Assembly: GCA_025084515.1 (NCBI GenBank)
Contig: JAJAGP010000433.1
Coordinates: forward strand, 353,645-417,644
Reading direction: 5' to 3'
Length of the DNA: 64,000 nucleotides
DNA from: Ancistrus triradiatus
Taxonomy: Eukaryota > Chordata > Actinopteri > Siluriformes > Loricariidae
A model generated the notes under the pieces. That model ran no database searches. It worked only from the letters and a program-made list of their open reading frames with translations, and was not told the DNA's origin. Of the stretch, positions 34,252-47,356 are shown in pieces; positions within the stretch are counted from its first letter, which is position 1, and each line of letters starts with the position of its first letter. The translations under genes and the position numbers were made by a program.

Positions 34252-36603
34252 CTGCAAAAGAAACATACAGACATTTTTCCATGGAGACCCATGTGGAGAT
34301 TCAGAGACAGACCTTACACTAGCCTTTGCGCTTTTGGGTTATGGCCTGTTTTTCATGTCCAGACCTTGCCTCATCTCATGCATAATAAAAACTGATTGTT
34401 AATCCAGACATTCCCGTATGTTTAATGTGGTAAAGGTTATTTGACATGATAAATGTTTAATCCTAAAATAGGCATTTAGCAGCCCGTGTGCTTTGCTGGC
34501 ATATTCCATCTTAACCTTTAATTACTCTACCACAGCCAATGACTTTAAAGGAGCCTATAAACATGTCCAACTAATGATAGCATTTGTAATAACAATGATG
34601 TCATTCCAACATCTTTTAACCTCATAGGATTTACAATTATATATTACTTTAATGAGGATGTTTTATTAAAAAATAAAACCAAATTATATCTCTGGAAATA
34701 ATTTCTCGGGAACTTATTTGGTTTAAATCTGAAACATAAGTCGGTGAAACGTTTCCTCTTAAATGATAATATGGTGTTCCAGAACATAAAATATATAAAA
34801 TAGTAAATTCAATTATTCATTCTGATCCAGTGATGTGAGGTTTTATTTATCGTTAAATTTATTATTATTATGTCTTTGCAAATAAAAAATTAAAAAAAAA
34901 GATTTTTTATAATGCACTTTACTGAATCCAGTAATGTTGAAGTTAACTCTATTGCCCACATTTGCATCATAAAGCAAAAGCTATTTGTAGACGATGGAAT
35001 GAATATCAAGTCATAAATCATAATTGTTACAATTAATTATTTTCTTCTAAACCTGTGAGCAGTATGACAGTCAGTAGCATCTAAAGTAAATGCAGAAGTG
35101 AATGTAAAATTCCAAAATGAAATTCTAACTACAAAAGTATAAGCAGAAACAGTCTAGCTTGTCACTGAAAGAAACTACAAAACGGTAAGTGTGAGCCTTG
35201 TGAGCCTAGGGGCCCCAAAGTAGGGGTCTGTAGGGGAACTCATTTGAGCAACTCTTTTACACAGGGAACTATTATAACAGGACTTAGGCATCATTGTCAT
35301 TCACACTAACTGTGTAACAGATTTGAATGCATGCTCATAATAAACTAACCTGGCATTTATAGTAATGTCTGGTGAAATTGCTGCTTAGTCCCTAAGCAAA
35401 GAGCAAAACCTTTTAATCATTTGTGTATTGCACAAATTTTCTCGGTTAACAATACTGAGCAATGTGCATCAAAGTGTGGCGTGGTCATGAAAAGGCATAA
35501 CTCCTGAAGACTGCAACCTTAGCATTCCCTGTGGACAGAGGAGGAAATGTGTGCACGCACAATCTGGAACTCATGTTATCAGGATAGTACTGAATACAGA
35601 ACATCAGCCATAGATGGTTTAACAATGAGTCTTTTTTCCAGATATGGAGGCCCGTTCCAAAGGAAATGAATATCCAAGAACAGTCAGTCTCCTTATGAGG
35701 CCTCTTTCTTTATTGGCTGTCTTAAATAGGATGGCATTCCATGTGACAGAACTCAAGTACATTTCAAGTCAGAAATGAAATATTTCACTAATATGACAAA
35801 TTGCAGATGAGGCCAGAGACCTGAGCACTGGGGCATAAGTAGGAGACGCAGAAGAAAAATATACATGGTGTGTTTGGCTGATGCTATGATCTCTTGACTA
35901 AGACTTTGTTAAGACTAATAGTACTGTTTATTGCCCCTGCCAGGATTTTATTCACTGTCTGTTGCTTCTATTGTAGACACATGAGACTTCATGGGTTCAC
36001 TCAGTCACCACTGATATGTCTCATCCACTACTGTAGAATGACTGAAAAGAACACTAGTGTCCAGTATCACAGCATTCCCTGCAGCTCCCTCCCAAAGTGG
36101 TTAACACAAATAGGATCATAATAGCCACACAAATATAATCATAATAGCAACTGTCGCTTGCTGCTCAGAAGGTCAGGTCACTACACTGGCAGCCTTCATT
36201 GTAATTTACCATCTACCACATTGCACTAAGGATTCATTTCTCATGAGAGAGATTTCTCTGCTTCTGTCTGCTCTTGTAATCTGCTGACAATGGTCTTGGA
36301 ACCCCTCTAGGAACTGAAGCCATCGGTGCACTGCATGTAGACCACATTCCAGCTCTGCATAAATAACCCCATGGCTTCACACATATGTCAACAAGCTGGG
36401 AAATGCAAGACCTGGCAACTGAATGACAGGATATAAGTTAACACCTCCTGTACAAGGTCAGTGGTGTTACAAGCAATAAATTTCCCTTTAATTCTATACC
36501 CATGTAACTTTGTACAGTAGCAAGTCATGGGGAACTGGGAACTATCCCTGGAACACTGTGACTGCACTGAGAAACTGGTATTGGCTGATGAAAGCGAATG
36601 AAG
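34252..36603 (-). other. Upstream intron or 5' flank of tnn
   Basis: AT-rich sequence between the first coding exon and the SINE. No exon or element recognised. Confidence 0.5.
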
Positions 36604-36791
36604 TCTGTGGTAAGGTACTGGACTCTGGACCAGAAGGTCGAGGGTTCAAATCCCACATCTGCCAAGCTGCCACTGTTGGGTCCTTGAGTAAGACCCTTAA
36701 CCCACAATTGCTTGGATTGTAAGACTGTATCAATTGTAAGTCGCTCTGGATAAGGGCGTCTGCTAAATGCTGTACATTTAATGTAAATGTA
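36604..36791 (+). repeat. tRNA-derived SINE with target duplication
   Basis: A-box (gtggtaaggtactgg) and B-box (gagggttcaaatccc) are followed by a body (gccaagctgccactgttggg) and the tail tgtaagtcgctctggataagggcgtctgctaaatgc, which is shared by many fish SINEs. It is flanked by 7-base duplications, aatgaag, at 36597-36603 and 36792-36798. Another copy, inverted, is at 48719-48882, and a split one surrounds the gypsy element. Confidence 0.85.
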
Positions 36792-37954
36792 AATGAAGAA
36801 AAACACAAACTGTGTGTGTTCCTTGTCTTGTGAGACACAGTAAGCAGCAAGAAAGTGTCTGGTTAGATTTGATTAAAAAAATGGCACTAGACACTTAAAC
36901 TAAAAGCAGCCACAAACATTTAACACTAGTGTATTTCCTCCTTTCTATGTCTGTGTGAGTAATGGAAAGCAATTAAGGTGGTGTCTGTGTTGCAGATTTG
37001 TCTCCTGTGCTAAGGTGGAAGTATTGGGAGCCCCAAACCACAATGGCCTTGATATGGTTACATGTGCCCAAAATCCTGCAGCCTTACTTTAAGCACATGC
37101 TCTATATATTTTATTTCCATTCAGAGCTGGCTGGAAGCAAAGATCTGTTGCAAATATGGACTGAAGATCTGATTAAACATGAAGCCAACACAGTAGCTCT
37201 TTTCACACCAAAAGAACATAGATCATGCAGTGCTGTGTGCAAATGGGGTATGAAAATCTAGAAAATAAAAGTACATAAGTCAAATGTCATGGGGGTGTTG
37301 AAAGGAAACAATCTTATATATGTAGTTTTTAAATGGTACATAATTTAATATTTTACCTTAAATAAAGGACAAAAGAATTGCAAAAGAGTCTGACAAGCAC
37401 ATGGAGTGACTGTAAACTACAGATGAAACAATTTATAGAACACTAAGCTCCCCACTAGTGAGATTTCTTTACCTGTCATTGTATTATTTTTTATGTTACA
37501 TTACATTATTTGTTTACATTATGTGTGAATCCCTCCACAATCACATTTTTATAGTCAGACACAGATAAAGATATTGCCTAGAGAGCAGAGGAGTTCCTGT
37601 GCAGATTCTGTAAATTATAACTGCTTTCCCTGAATATTAACATATAGAAATTGCCTGACTCTGTTTAAACTTGAACCAGTGAAACTGTATGTTAGCGGTA
37701 GTTCCAGTTAAATCTAATTTTATATTAGATTTATATTAGTGTGACAAGATCATTAAACACACATAAGAAATTAATGTAAGTGGTTTCACTCAGAAAATCC
37801 AATATACCATTAACTTTAAATAAACCACTGATTTAAAAAAGCAATTTGCTTAATGTAACAATATTATCTAATGCATTACATTCAGGAGTTTCTCTTAGTA
37901 CGAAATTCTACACTTTATCATCTTTGCTTATAAAATAACACAAATGGAAGTTAC

Positions 37955-38110
37955 CTTACTGCTGCAGTTATTTGTCCGATTCTTTAATATCCCTTTCTTA
38001 TGAGTCTGAATCTCTGACTGGAGGTGCCTTGCAGTGAGCACCTGTTGAGAAGCTCTGGTTGAACAGTGGTGCATGTACTCATCCAGCACCAAAAATCCAC
38101 ACACAGTTTA
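37955..38110 (-). other. Candidate noncoding first exon of tnn (5' UTR)
   Basis: The first coding exon has an acceptor three bases before its ATG, so a 5' UTR exon must lie upstream. The minus strand at 37955 ends ...ctgcagcagtaag followed by gtaacttcc, a good donor. Upstream are AT-rich TATA-like stretches (gatttaaac near 38105, catttaaacc near 38395). The exon's 5' end is not determinable; the right bound is nominal. No known sequence confirms it. Confidence 0.28.
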
Positions 38111-38535
38111 AATCAGCAGGCCATAGCCAATAGGCACCCTGGGCGTTCCTCTTGCCGTAGTTCAAGCACAGAGGGAGATAATAAGAGGCATTCCATGGCT
38201 TCATATTGTCTGGAACGAATTGCTACTTCAAACATGACTTCACTCAAACCCTGTAGATTTTTTTAACACCACTTTTTGGTTTTGCTATTTTACAGTAGCC
38301 TCAAGTTTTAAAGTATCTCTATTCCAGTCACTGCATTATGAAAGAAGATCCAGAGAAGAAAAGCCAAAGTCAACAGAACCCTGATCTGGAGGTTTAAATG
38401 CCCCGCTGAGCTAAGCATTTAGGAGAAAGTGGCCATATTTTTACAGGCGTTTCACATAAAATTTCTCTCGTAACAAAATAGCAGGGGAAAGGAAAATTTA
38501 ATCTTATTCACCTTCTGATTTCAAAGGGTCTATTT

Positions 38536-39076
38536 CAAACCCAAATCAGAAAAAGTTGGGACAGTATGGAAAATGCTAATTTAAAAAAAAAGTGTTCCTT
38601 ACATTTACTTTTACTTATGTCAATGCAGACAGTACAAACCCAAGTATTTCATATTTTCAAAATTGTTTCTTTCAACATTTGTTAAACATAATTTATTTTT
38701 TGTTATACATCTATCCCTGCAATTCAGGCCTGCAACACATTCCAAAAAAAGTTGGCAGAGGAAGAAAAATGAGGTAAAAATGAAACTAAATAATGTGATT
38801 TCAAACAGATGATGTCAGCAGGTGATTATAATCATGATTCAGTACAAAAGCAATGTCCACGAAAGGCTGACTCTCTGAGTAGCAAAGATGGAAAGATGAT
38901 CTCCAGTTCCACAAATGTGAAAGAAAATTATTTAAATGTTTTAAAACAATTTTCCTCCAAGGAAAATTAAAGGGATTTGCATATTTCTTTCTTTACAATG
39001 CATAATATCATTAAACAATTAAAAATCTGGAGGACTTTCAGTGTGTAAATGGCAAGGGCGCAAGCCTAAACTGAAT
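38536..39076 (+). mobile_element. Tc1-like family C, 5' fragment
   Basis: Starts caaacccaaatcagaaaaagttgggacag and is collinear with the start of the full copy at 41848 (tgattataatcatgattcagtacaaaa, tccacaaatgtgaaagaaaatt, cataatatcattaaacaatt). It breaks off after caagcctaaactgaa. Confidence 0.75.
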
Positions 39077-39109
39077 ATTTAGGCTTCAAACTGCAAATTT
39101 GTTCAACAG

Positions 39110-40160
39110 GAAAAACAGAAATGGACAACCCCTTTGCTATGACACTTGAAATTTAGCTCTGTGGGCCTCCCATTTCACTTGATCATCTCTGAGATGTTGC
39201 TACACCCTGATAAAGGCCCACCTGTGGTATATTCAGTTGATTGGACATGATTTGGAAAGACACACACCTGTCTATATAAGGTCTCACAGCTAACAATACA
39301 TATCAGAACAAAAAACAAGCCATGAGGAAGAAAGAACTGCCTGTAGAGCTCGGAGACAGGATTGTGTGGTGGTACAGATTTGGAGAAAGCTACAAAAAAT
39401 CGGCTGCATTGAAACCTCCCAAGAGCACAGTGGCCTCCATAATTCTTAAATGAAAGAAGCTTCGAACAACCATGACTCTTCCTAGAGCTGTCCAGCCCAC
39501 CAAACTAAGTAATCAGAGGAGAAGGTCTTTGGTAAGAAAGTTGACCAAGAACTTAATGGTCACTTGGGTTGAGCTCCAAAGATCCTGGGAGGAGATGGGA
39601 GTAACTTCCAGAAGGGCAACCATCACTGCAGCACTCCACCAATCTCGTCATTATGGCAGTGTGGCCAGACAGAAGCCTCTCCTCAGTAAAAGTGACATGA
39701 AAGCCCATCTGAAGTTTGCAATAAAGCACCTAAAGGACTGCAACATGCAAACTCCACACAGAAAACACCCAGATCACTCCACCTGGGATCAAACCAAGGA
39801 ACATCTCACTGTCAGGCGACAGTGCTACCCACCGTGCCAAAGTGCCACACATCCCTACAGTGAAGCATGGTGGAGATAGCATCATGCTGTTGGGTGTTTT
39901 TCAGTGGCTGGAACAGGAAGACTGGTAATGATTGAGGGAAAGCTGAATGGAGCATTGTACAGAGATATTATTAATGAAAACATGATCCAGAGTGCATGGG
40001 ACCTTAGACTGGACTGAAGTTTCACCTTCCAACAAGACAATGGACCTAAGCACACAGCCAGGACAGCACAGGAGTGGCTTAGGGACAACTCTGTGAATGT
40101 CTTTGAGTGACCGAGCCAGAGCCCTGATTGAACCCAATCTAACATCTCTGGAGAGACCGT
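39110..40160 (+). pseudogene. Tc1-like family D, broken transposase
   Basis: ATG at 39322 starts MRKKELPVELGDRIV, then helix-turn-helix phrases (KVPKSTVASI-like, with a stop near 39450). An open piece at 39472-39879 contains QRSWEEMGVTSRRATITAAL and YGSVARQKPLLSKSDMKAHL. A foreign block at about 39743-39850 replaces part of the catalytic region. The later part keeps ttccaacaagacaatggacctaagcacac (second catalytic Asp) and tggagagacc after the Glu region. Confidence 0.75.
39743..39850. repeat. Fragment of the 726-1075 repeat inside family D transposase
   Basis: Reads catgcaaactccacacagaaaacacccagatcactcc and gaggcgacagtgctacccaccgtgcc-like sequence, as in other copies of that repeat, in place of the expected transposase codons. 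Confidence 0.55.
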
Positions 40161-41519
40161 CTTTCCAACTCTGCCCCTAATTTCTCCAATTTTGGCTAGA
40201 GTGAAAGCATTAGGTTCATTACTGATACTAATCCTCAAAGTGACCAGAGCACAGTCATTAGTGGAAATAATCAGACAGCTGTGTGGTCAGAGGTCTACAG
40301 CAGCTGGTTCCATATTCGGTAGCAGTAGGTTTCTTTTGCAAATACTTCTTGAAGGAGCAAGGAATATTCTATATTAAATTATATTTGGCTGTGATCCCTA
40401 TGTGCCATGTGGATTTTGATGATATAATAGCAGGACAGGAACACCTCATATGCTGCTGAAAGGAGTGTAGCTTCTTCGCTCACTTCTTCATAGAATCTTT
40501 CAGTAATCTTTTGAGTATCTTCAACAGGTGGATATCTGGAGATGAGTTACGCTGAAGGTTTGCACTGAACAATAGTGTACCTTCTGGTGCATGCGCCCTC
40601 TGGTGTGCATGCTTCCCCTTTATATAAGACAAGATGAAGGAATTCTGAGGAAGTTAGATCAGTTGTTTGTCTGCATGCTAAGGTACATAGTCATATACCT
40701 TCTCTAAGCACATGTAGCATACTCCAATGACTCTCTCATGGGGTGTTTTGGATCTCAGTTTTTCTGACCTTTCCCCTCAGACTTGTTCACCATGACTCTA
40801 CTGGGAACATCATGCTCTTGTTAACATAGCTCTAAGAATCACTGAAATACACTGAGCTGGTTATGTTTATATTTGTTATATGATACACACAAGTCCCTTC
40901 ATCATGGCAAGATCACAATCCTTCTACCTGCATTCAGTAGCCCACTAGAAAAGAATGCTTATTTGATAATTAACAAACCATAATCACTGTTGGAAAGATT
41001 GATTTTTTGATAGATTTTTTTAACATAATCTACAGACCAAACACATTTTTCATGAGATGCTTAGCATGTACAGGACAGGATCATAAACAAAGTTCAATTA
41101 CAGGTTCGTAAGATTGTCTTTCACAATATCAGCAAGTTGTAATTATATTCCACAGCATGTATCTTGTAAAAAAGTACATAGAAAAGTATTCTAATGTGCT
41201 GAACACAGCTTTTACTGACCTTCTCTGGTGGAGAAATTATGGTAAATTATGAAAATGTATGTGGTTTTGGAAGCTCATGCCACTTGTAGTGCCATGTACT
41301 CTGTCAGTTTGTGATGTAAAGACTGCTTTTATTCCATCAGACTGCCATATGATATTAGTGACACTATACTGTAATATGACAAATGCACAAAAATTACTAA
41401 GTTAATGTTTAATTATTTAACTTAATTGTTTTTCACTAACACAATGTAATGTGGCTAGCTTTGTTGGTGTTGAATAACAAATAACTGAACTGTAGGCTAT
41501 ATAATGTTTCCACAACACT

Positions 41520-41700
41520 ACCCACACACTGGACACGTTAAGAGTCGCCACTTGACCTAATGCATGTCTATGGAATGTGGAAGGAAATCAGAGTACCAGG
41601 AGGTACCCAAGAAGACACTGGAAGGACACAGGCCAGAAATTCAAATGAGGATCTCTTGAGCTGTGAGGCGGTAGCACTAACCATTGTGCCACCTTGCCAC
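41520..41700. repeat. Interspersed fish repeat (726-1075 family)
   Basis: Phrases cattaagagtcgcca-like, tgcatgtctatggaatgtgg, gtaccaggaggtaccc and gcggtagcactaaccattgtgccacc match the family. Confidence 0.55.
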
Positions 41701-42130
41701 AAATTTACAAAATATTTATGCTATTATAGAGCATGTACTATAATAAACCTTTCATCTGTGCTAACATTAGGTAAAGCATTCACTGCTTGCTAGCAGGGTG
41801 ACATGGCTAATATTAGATATAATTTTAAAATATATTCACATTTTATATACAACCCCAAAACAGAAAAAGTTGGAAGGTAAGGAAAATGCAAATAAAAATA
41901 TATGCAGTGATCCTTACATTTCCCTTGACTTGCAGACAGTGTAAACCCAACATACTTCAGGGTTTTTTTTTTTGGTTTTTTTTGTCAACATCATTTATTT
42001 TGTTAATAAACATTCATTCCTGCATTCCAGGCCTGCAACACATTCAAAAAAAAAAAGTTGGGCTATTTAGGGCTAGTAGTGAAGTAAAAAAAAATAAAAA
42101 ATTAATTAATTAAAAAAACTAAATAATGCT

Positions 42131-43802
42131 TTGATTTCAAACATGTCAACAGGTGATTATAATCATGATTTGGTACAAAATATCCACAAAAGTTTGAGGA
42201 GGAGCAGATTATCTCCAGTTTATCAACAAATGTGTAAGAAACTTATTGAAATGTTTAAAAACAATGTTCCTCAAATAAAGACTGGAAGGAATTTACACAT
42301 TTCTTCCTCTACAGTGCATAACATCATTAAATGACTCAAGGAATCCGGAAGAATTTCAGTGCGTAAAGGGCCAGGGCACAAACCTGAACTGAAGAGCCCT
42401 CAGACAGCACTGCATGAAGAATCGTCATTCATCAATAGCTGATATAATCACATGGTCAAGGAATTACTTTATCAAACCTTTATCAAGCACTACAATACAA
42501 GTTACATTCACAAATGCCACTTAAAATATTACTGTGCAAAAAAGAAGCCTCATTTATAAGGAGCCATGCTGACCCTCCTTCTAACGCTAGAGGGCACCGT
42601 TGGCTCAGTAAATGTGCCAGGAGGAGGAAGGCGCCCTCAGCATACAGGCGCCGACAGCCTCAAGGGGGCACGTCCTCCTAGCAACTTAATCTGATCCACC
42701 TGTCTTCGCCAAGAGACCTCAGCCGTCTCTTGTTCCCTATTATATTTTCTCAGTGTCAGGGATATTGGTAGACCTGCTTCCCCTAGGAAGTAGGCTGCAT
42801 AGAGTTTGGAGGCTCGAGGTAACCATCAGGGCTTAGATAACTAGGGTAGGGCAAGGTTCCGTTCGTTCGCTCCCTCTCTCGTCTACCTTAGCGCTCCTAC
42901 TGCCTCTTTGGGCATTTATTCCCCCCTGTGATCGGGGAATCAGCGTTTCCTTGTGATTGCACTCATGAGGGACACTGCACCACACAGTCTCCTCTCTCGT
43001 TTCCATGTCTGTGTACCATTTGCCACAGCACATTTTTAGCACTGTTAGTGGTGCTTTCCGTCCCCTTTTTATTTAGGGTATGTAGTATATTAATTTTGTG
43101 TTTGAACCTGCTTCGCATGGCCCCTTTCTTTGTTGTTGTTGTCCAGTTTTAGCTTGTGTCACAATCAGCCTGCTTGTGGCACAATGCTAGAGCAACAGAC
43201 CCTGATGCCAGTGATTAGGGTTCGAATCCCAGCTGCCTACCCTACTCAGGCACAGCTGTATTGTTTTCTTTTTGTGTGTGCGCCGGTTTCCTCACACTCA
43301 CCCCTTAATTTACTTATTTTTATTTTGTTCCTTCGGGATCTCCTTTCCCTTGGGTCCTAAAACCAGCATTTATACGGTTCAGTACTCCAAACTCTAACAT
43401 TATTAACTAGGTACAGAAACGGCGTTGACTTCTCTGAGCTCAGAGGCATCTGGGATGGACCATCATACAGTGAAAACGTGTATTGCGGTCAGACCAATTA
43501 GTATTCCAGATCTTTTTCTAAAGAAATGGACACATTTCTGTGACATGCTACAGCCCAAAGATGAAAAGGACCATCCAGATTGTTATCAGCAACAAATCCA
43601 AAAGCCAGGGTCTGTCATTTTATGGGGTTGGGCCAGTGCTCTTGGCAAAGGTCATTTACACTTCTGTGATGGCAGCATTAATGCAGAAAAGTACATTGAG
43701 ATTTTAGATCATAAGCTGTCTTTAAAACGACATCTTTTTCAGGGACATACATTTATTTTTCAACAAGACAATGCAAAACAAGCTTTAATCAGAAAAAGTT
43801 AG
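42131..43802 (+). pseudogene. Interrupted Tc1 family transposase (family C)
   Basis: The left piece holds a helix-turn-helix (YQQMCKKLIEMFKNNVPQIK, NLHISSSTVHNIIK). The right piece holds the catalytic half (GSVILWGWASALGKGHLHFC, GSINAEKYIEIL, HTFIFQQDNAKQALI) with the second catalytic Asp. The inserted block and several shifts prevent a continuous protein; the region with the final Glu is lost. Confidence 0.8.
42570..43399. mobile_element. Candidate solo LTR or SINE-containing insertion in family C element
   Basis: A GC-richer block that starts TGACCCTCC and ends CTCTAACA, LTR-like edges. It contains promoter-like ccctattatattttctc and, at about 43160-43240, a tRNA-like segment with a B-box (agggttcgaatcccagc). 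I found no target duplication. It may be a solo LTR or a composite. Confidence 0.4.
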
Positions 43803-44245
43803 AACTTAAATATGTAAATCCCTTCCAGTCTTTGAGGAACAATGTTTTTAGACATTTCAATAATTTTCTTACACATCTGTTGATAAACTAGGCCTCTGCC
43901 CACCTTTACTCCTCAAAGACTCAGCCTTTCGTGGATACTGCTTTTGTACCAAATCATGATTATAATCACCTGTTGACATTACCTGTTTGAAATCACATCA
44001 TTATTATTATTTTTTATTATTTATTACTAGCCCTAAATTGTCAGTGTCACTATCTTGGAACATGTTGCAGGCCTGAAATGCAGCAGTGGATGTTTATCAA
44101 CAAATGAAATGAAGCTGACCAGAAAAAAACCCTGTAATATCTTGGGTTCATACTGTCTGCAATAAAATAGAAGTCAAAGAAAATGTAAGGAACACTGCAT
44201 TTTTTGCATTTTCCACACCGTCCCAACCCCTGATTTTGGGTTGTA

Positions 44246-45289
44246 GACAAAAGGATTTAAGGCATTAGAATACTTTAATGCAGTATTTTCATATTTGCCA
44301 AAGAAGGAACAAACATCATGCAATATGCATCCACAAAAGGTGAATACTGTGCTGACTCCTTAAGGGGGAAAAATCACATGGATTTAAAAGCACAATTTTA
44401 TCTCAAACTTTAATGTTTCAGATTTGAATTAATTTACCCATAGTAGTCTGTTATTATTTTAATGCAGGAATGTCCTATTCACTACATATATACTAAATTG
44501 TCATAGGGAAACGTAGGAAGTTTGCTGTAGTACCAATAAAATTATACTTGAGCTGCAGCCACAAAAAAGTGGCAGGAAAAATACAGTTGAATGTGTATTG
44601 ATAATACAGTTGATGTAAAGGTATACTATTGTACATAATCAAGAGTAAAAATACAATCCAAATACTGCTCTGACAAGTAATTTATTCACAAAGACACTTA
44701 AGTCAATTCATCTGAGAAAACCAGTACAGTATACGATAGTTTGCAGGATCCCAGACACTTGTAAAATAAAATGCAGATTGGTGTGGCCTGTAAACGAGAC
44801 TTTTGACTTCCTCATCCATTTAAATAGAGAAGAGCTTTTCCCTGCAGAGAAATAACTATAATGAACTTGTGGAAGGGTAGGCACGAAGGTATGCTAAGTG
44901 TGTTATTCTGAAAATATTCTGGTTGATACCACCTTTGCCTTGCCAGAATAAAGCAGTCTAACAGGGTTGCATTCACAGGCACAGAAACTGCTACATAAAA
45001 TGATAATTCCCATGTATTCCAGTCAATATAAAATAATGTTCTGTTAAATCTGCTAATCTTTAGGTTTGTAAAGGTTAAATCCTCTCTTTCCTCCAGTGAA
45101 AACAGTTAAGTAAAAAAGCAAGAAACAGCATGGAACTTCATAACAATTAGACAAAGGTCTTAATTTGCATTGAAGCATAAGTGTTGTATACTGTATGTAC
45201 AAGTAACAAGTATAACAGCTAAAAGAAATGTACTTTAAAACAGATCAATTCAGAACAACATGATATTCATGGTGTATTAAGTTACTCTG
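44246..45289. other. Intergenic DNA, nothing recognised
   Basis: AT-rich, no gene or recognised element. Confidence 0.5.
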
Positions 45290-46005
45290 AAACAGTTTCA
45301 CTAGTTCTTTAAACAGGTACACCACCTTGTTTCTACACCCAGTGTCCATTTTATCAATTCCACTTGCCATTTGTAGTTTTACAGGACCACCACAGATCAG
45401 GTACTATTTGGGTGGTGGATCATTCTCAGCACTGTAGTGACACTGATGTGGTGGTGGTGTGTTAGTGTATGTTGCACTGATACAAGTGGATCGGACACAG
45501 CACTGGACTGAAAATTGTCCACCAGTCAAAATTGTCCAGCCACCAGCAGAATCCTGTGAGCACTGATGAAATATTAGAGGATGACTAATACAATTGTGCA
45601 ACAACACATGAGCTACTGTCTCTGACTTTACATCTACAAGGTGGAGCAATAACGAGAATATCTAAAAGTGTAAAGTGTATTAAAACTCCATCAGCACTGC
45701 TGTGTCTGATCCAATGGTACCATCTCAGCACAGACTAACACACCACCACCACATCCGTGTCACTGCAGTGCTGAAAATGATCCACTACCTAAATAGTACT
45801 TAATCTGTGGTGGTCCTGTGGGAGCCCTGGTCATTAGAAAACAGAGTAAAAGGGACTAACAAAGTATTCATAAGTAAACATATGAACTACAGTCTGTAAT
45901 TGTAGAACTACAAAGCACAGTAACCACTAAAAAAAAGAGCAAGCAGAATATAAATAAAAAATATAGAATACCAATAGAAAGACTTTTGCACAGTACTGTT
46001 TATAT
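45290..46005. mobile_element. Foldback-type nonautonomous DNA element
   Basis: The segment at 45385-45500 (caggaccaccacagatcaggtactatttgggtggtgg ... ggtggtggtgtgttag) recurs inverted at 45735-45835 (ctaacacaccaccaccac ... ctgtggtggtcctgtg). The right end carries a Tc1-like terminus (gacttttgcacagtactgt). No transposase. Smaller copies are at 1440 and 15905. Confidence 0.6.
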
Positions 46006-47356
46006 ATAATGTTCAGTATACATTTTCCTTTTAACAGCTGCTCATTATGCTCCACAGAAATCATTTATTTCTCAGAGCTTTGGCTACTGTCTTTTAAGAT
46101 ATAAACATTTGGGTAAGTCTAAACTTTGGATTTTGTTTTAGACCGCTGACCATATGTGCAGGAAAAATTCAACAGATGGTGATGTCATCTGTTCTAAACA
46201 GACTAGGGTAAAGTTATAGATCATGGTTATGTCACATTTAAAGGTAACTTTAATACTATACAAAAAATAAATCAACATCTAATAAATTCTGCAGATTTGG
46301 ATCTATTTATTCCTGTCCTAATTTTCACTTAATGTTCTTAACGTTCCCCTTTAACTTTCTCTTTTTTCATATAATTTTTTTTTTCATTCATTATGTGGTC
46401 TGGTGGTTTGATCATATCCTGTAATGCTGGAAATAATGACCCAAATGAGAAAAGATTAAAAAAGCTGTGCAAACTGGCAATTACAGGATTTAACTACAAT
46501 TAAACAAAGATAATTGTCTAGAATAAAGTAGACAAATATTTGTAAAACTCAGAAGGATTAATTAGAACAAGTACTTAGAAAACATTCCACAACTGACATA
46601 GTCAAACTGTGAGTAATATGAAAATGTCTCACTCTGCAATTGATGTAGAGTGATTAATGGAAGCTGCAGGTCTCTTATCCCTTGCACTGGTCATAATCAT
46701 TATAGACAGAACGTATTACTGTAATATGTCTGGAAAACTGATTCTTCTTGAATATAACTTTAAAAAGTGAATACAGACCATTAACAACCACAGTGATGTC
46801 ACCAGGCTTTTGCAGAATCAAACATTTTTAAGAGTGTGGCAGAACATATGATATATTTCCATTATCATTGGCCTCCACTGTTTAAAAATGTTGCTAGTTT
46901 TTGTTTGTAACATCCTGTTAGATTAACCATTGGTCATGCGATTCACTGAGAACAGCTACAAATAGCTGAATAAAAACATCTATGGGTAGTTTCCAGTGTA
47001 TTTTTATAGTGTCTTGCACCTTTGGTAACATTTACCTATCATCAAGAAGTCTACAGTGTGTTAACTCCCTAAAATATAACTGTTTTATATAATACCCCAG
47101 GTGTTTAATAAGACTGAGGTATAGTGATTTAGCTGACAAACTACTTTCACAAATTTTCGATTCCACAAAATGATTGCCTTTTACCAAACCAAATGCAAAA
47201 ACACATTTTGATACAGTGAAAATAATATTCTTCTAACCCATTTCCTCTGACCCATTTCATACAACAGTATATCTGTCTATACTGCTGTTTGAATGTCTGG
47301 CCAAGAACTGATAATCCAGGTACATGCTGCATTCATCCATGTGTACAATCTCATTA
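46006..47356. other. Intergenic DNA, nothing recognised
   Basis: AT-rich, no gene or recognised element. Confidence 0.5.

Larger units (their letters stand above)
41848..44245 (+). mobile_element. Tc1-like transposon family C, longest copy, with an insertion
   Basis: TA-flanked, with terminal inverted repeats caaccccaaaacagaaaaagttgg and ccccaaatcag-type inverted at the right end (cccctgattttgggttg). Transposase pieces lie left (42131-42440) and right (43425-43802), separated by 830 bases of unrelated DNA at 42570-43399. It is the reference for the other four family C copies here. Confidence 0.85.

Noticed and set aside
36604..36680. tRNA-like A and B boxes as a tRNA gene
   Set aside because: They are the head of a SINE with a body, tail and target duplication.
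43160..43240. Possible tRNA gene
   Set aside because: It has a B-box but no full cloverleaf that I can fold; more like a SINE or tRNA-derived segment.
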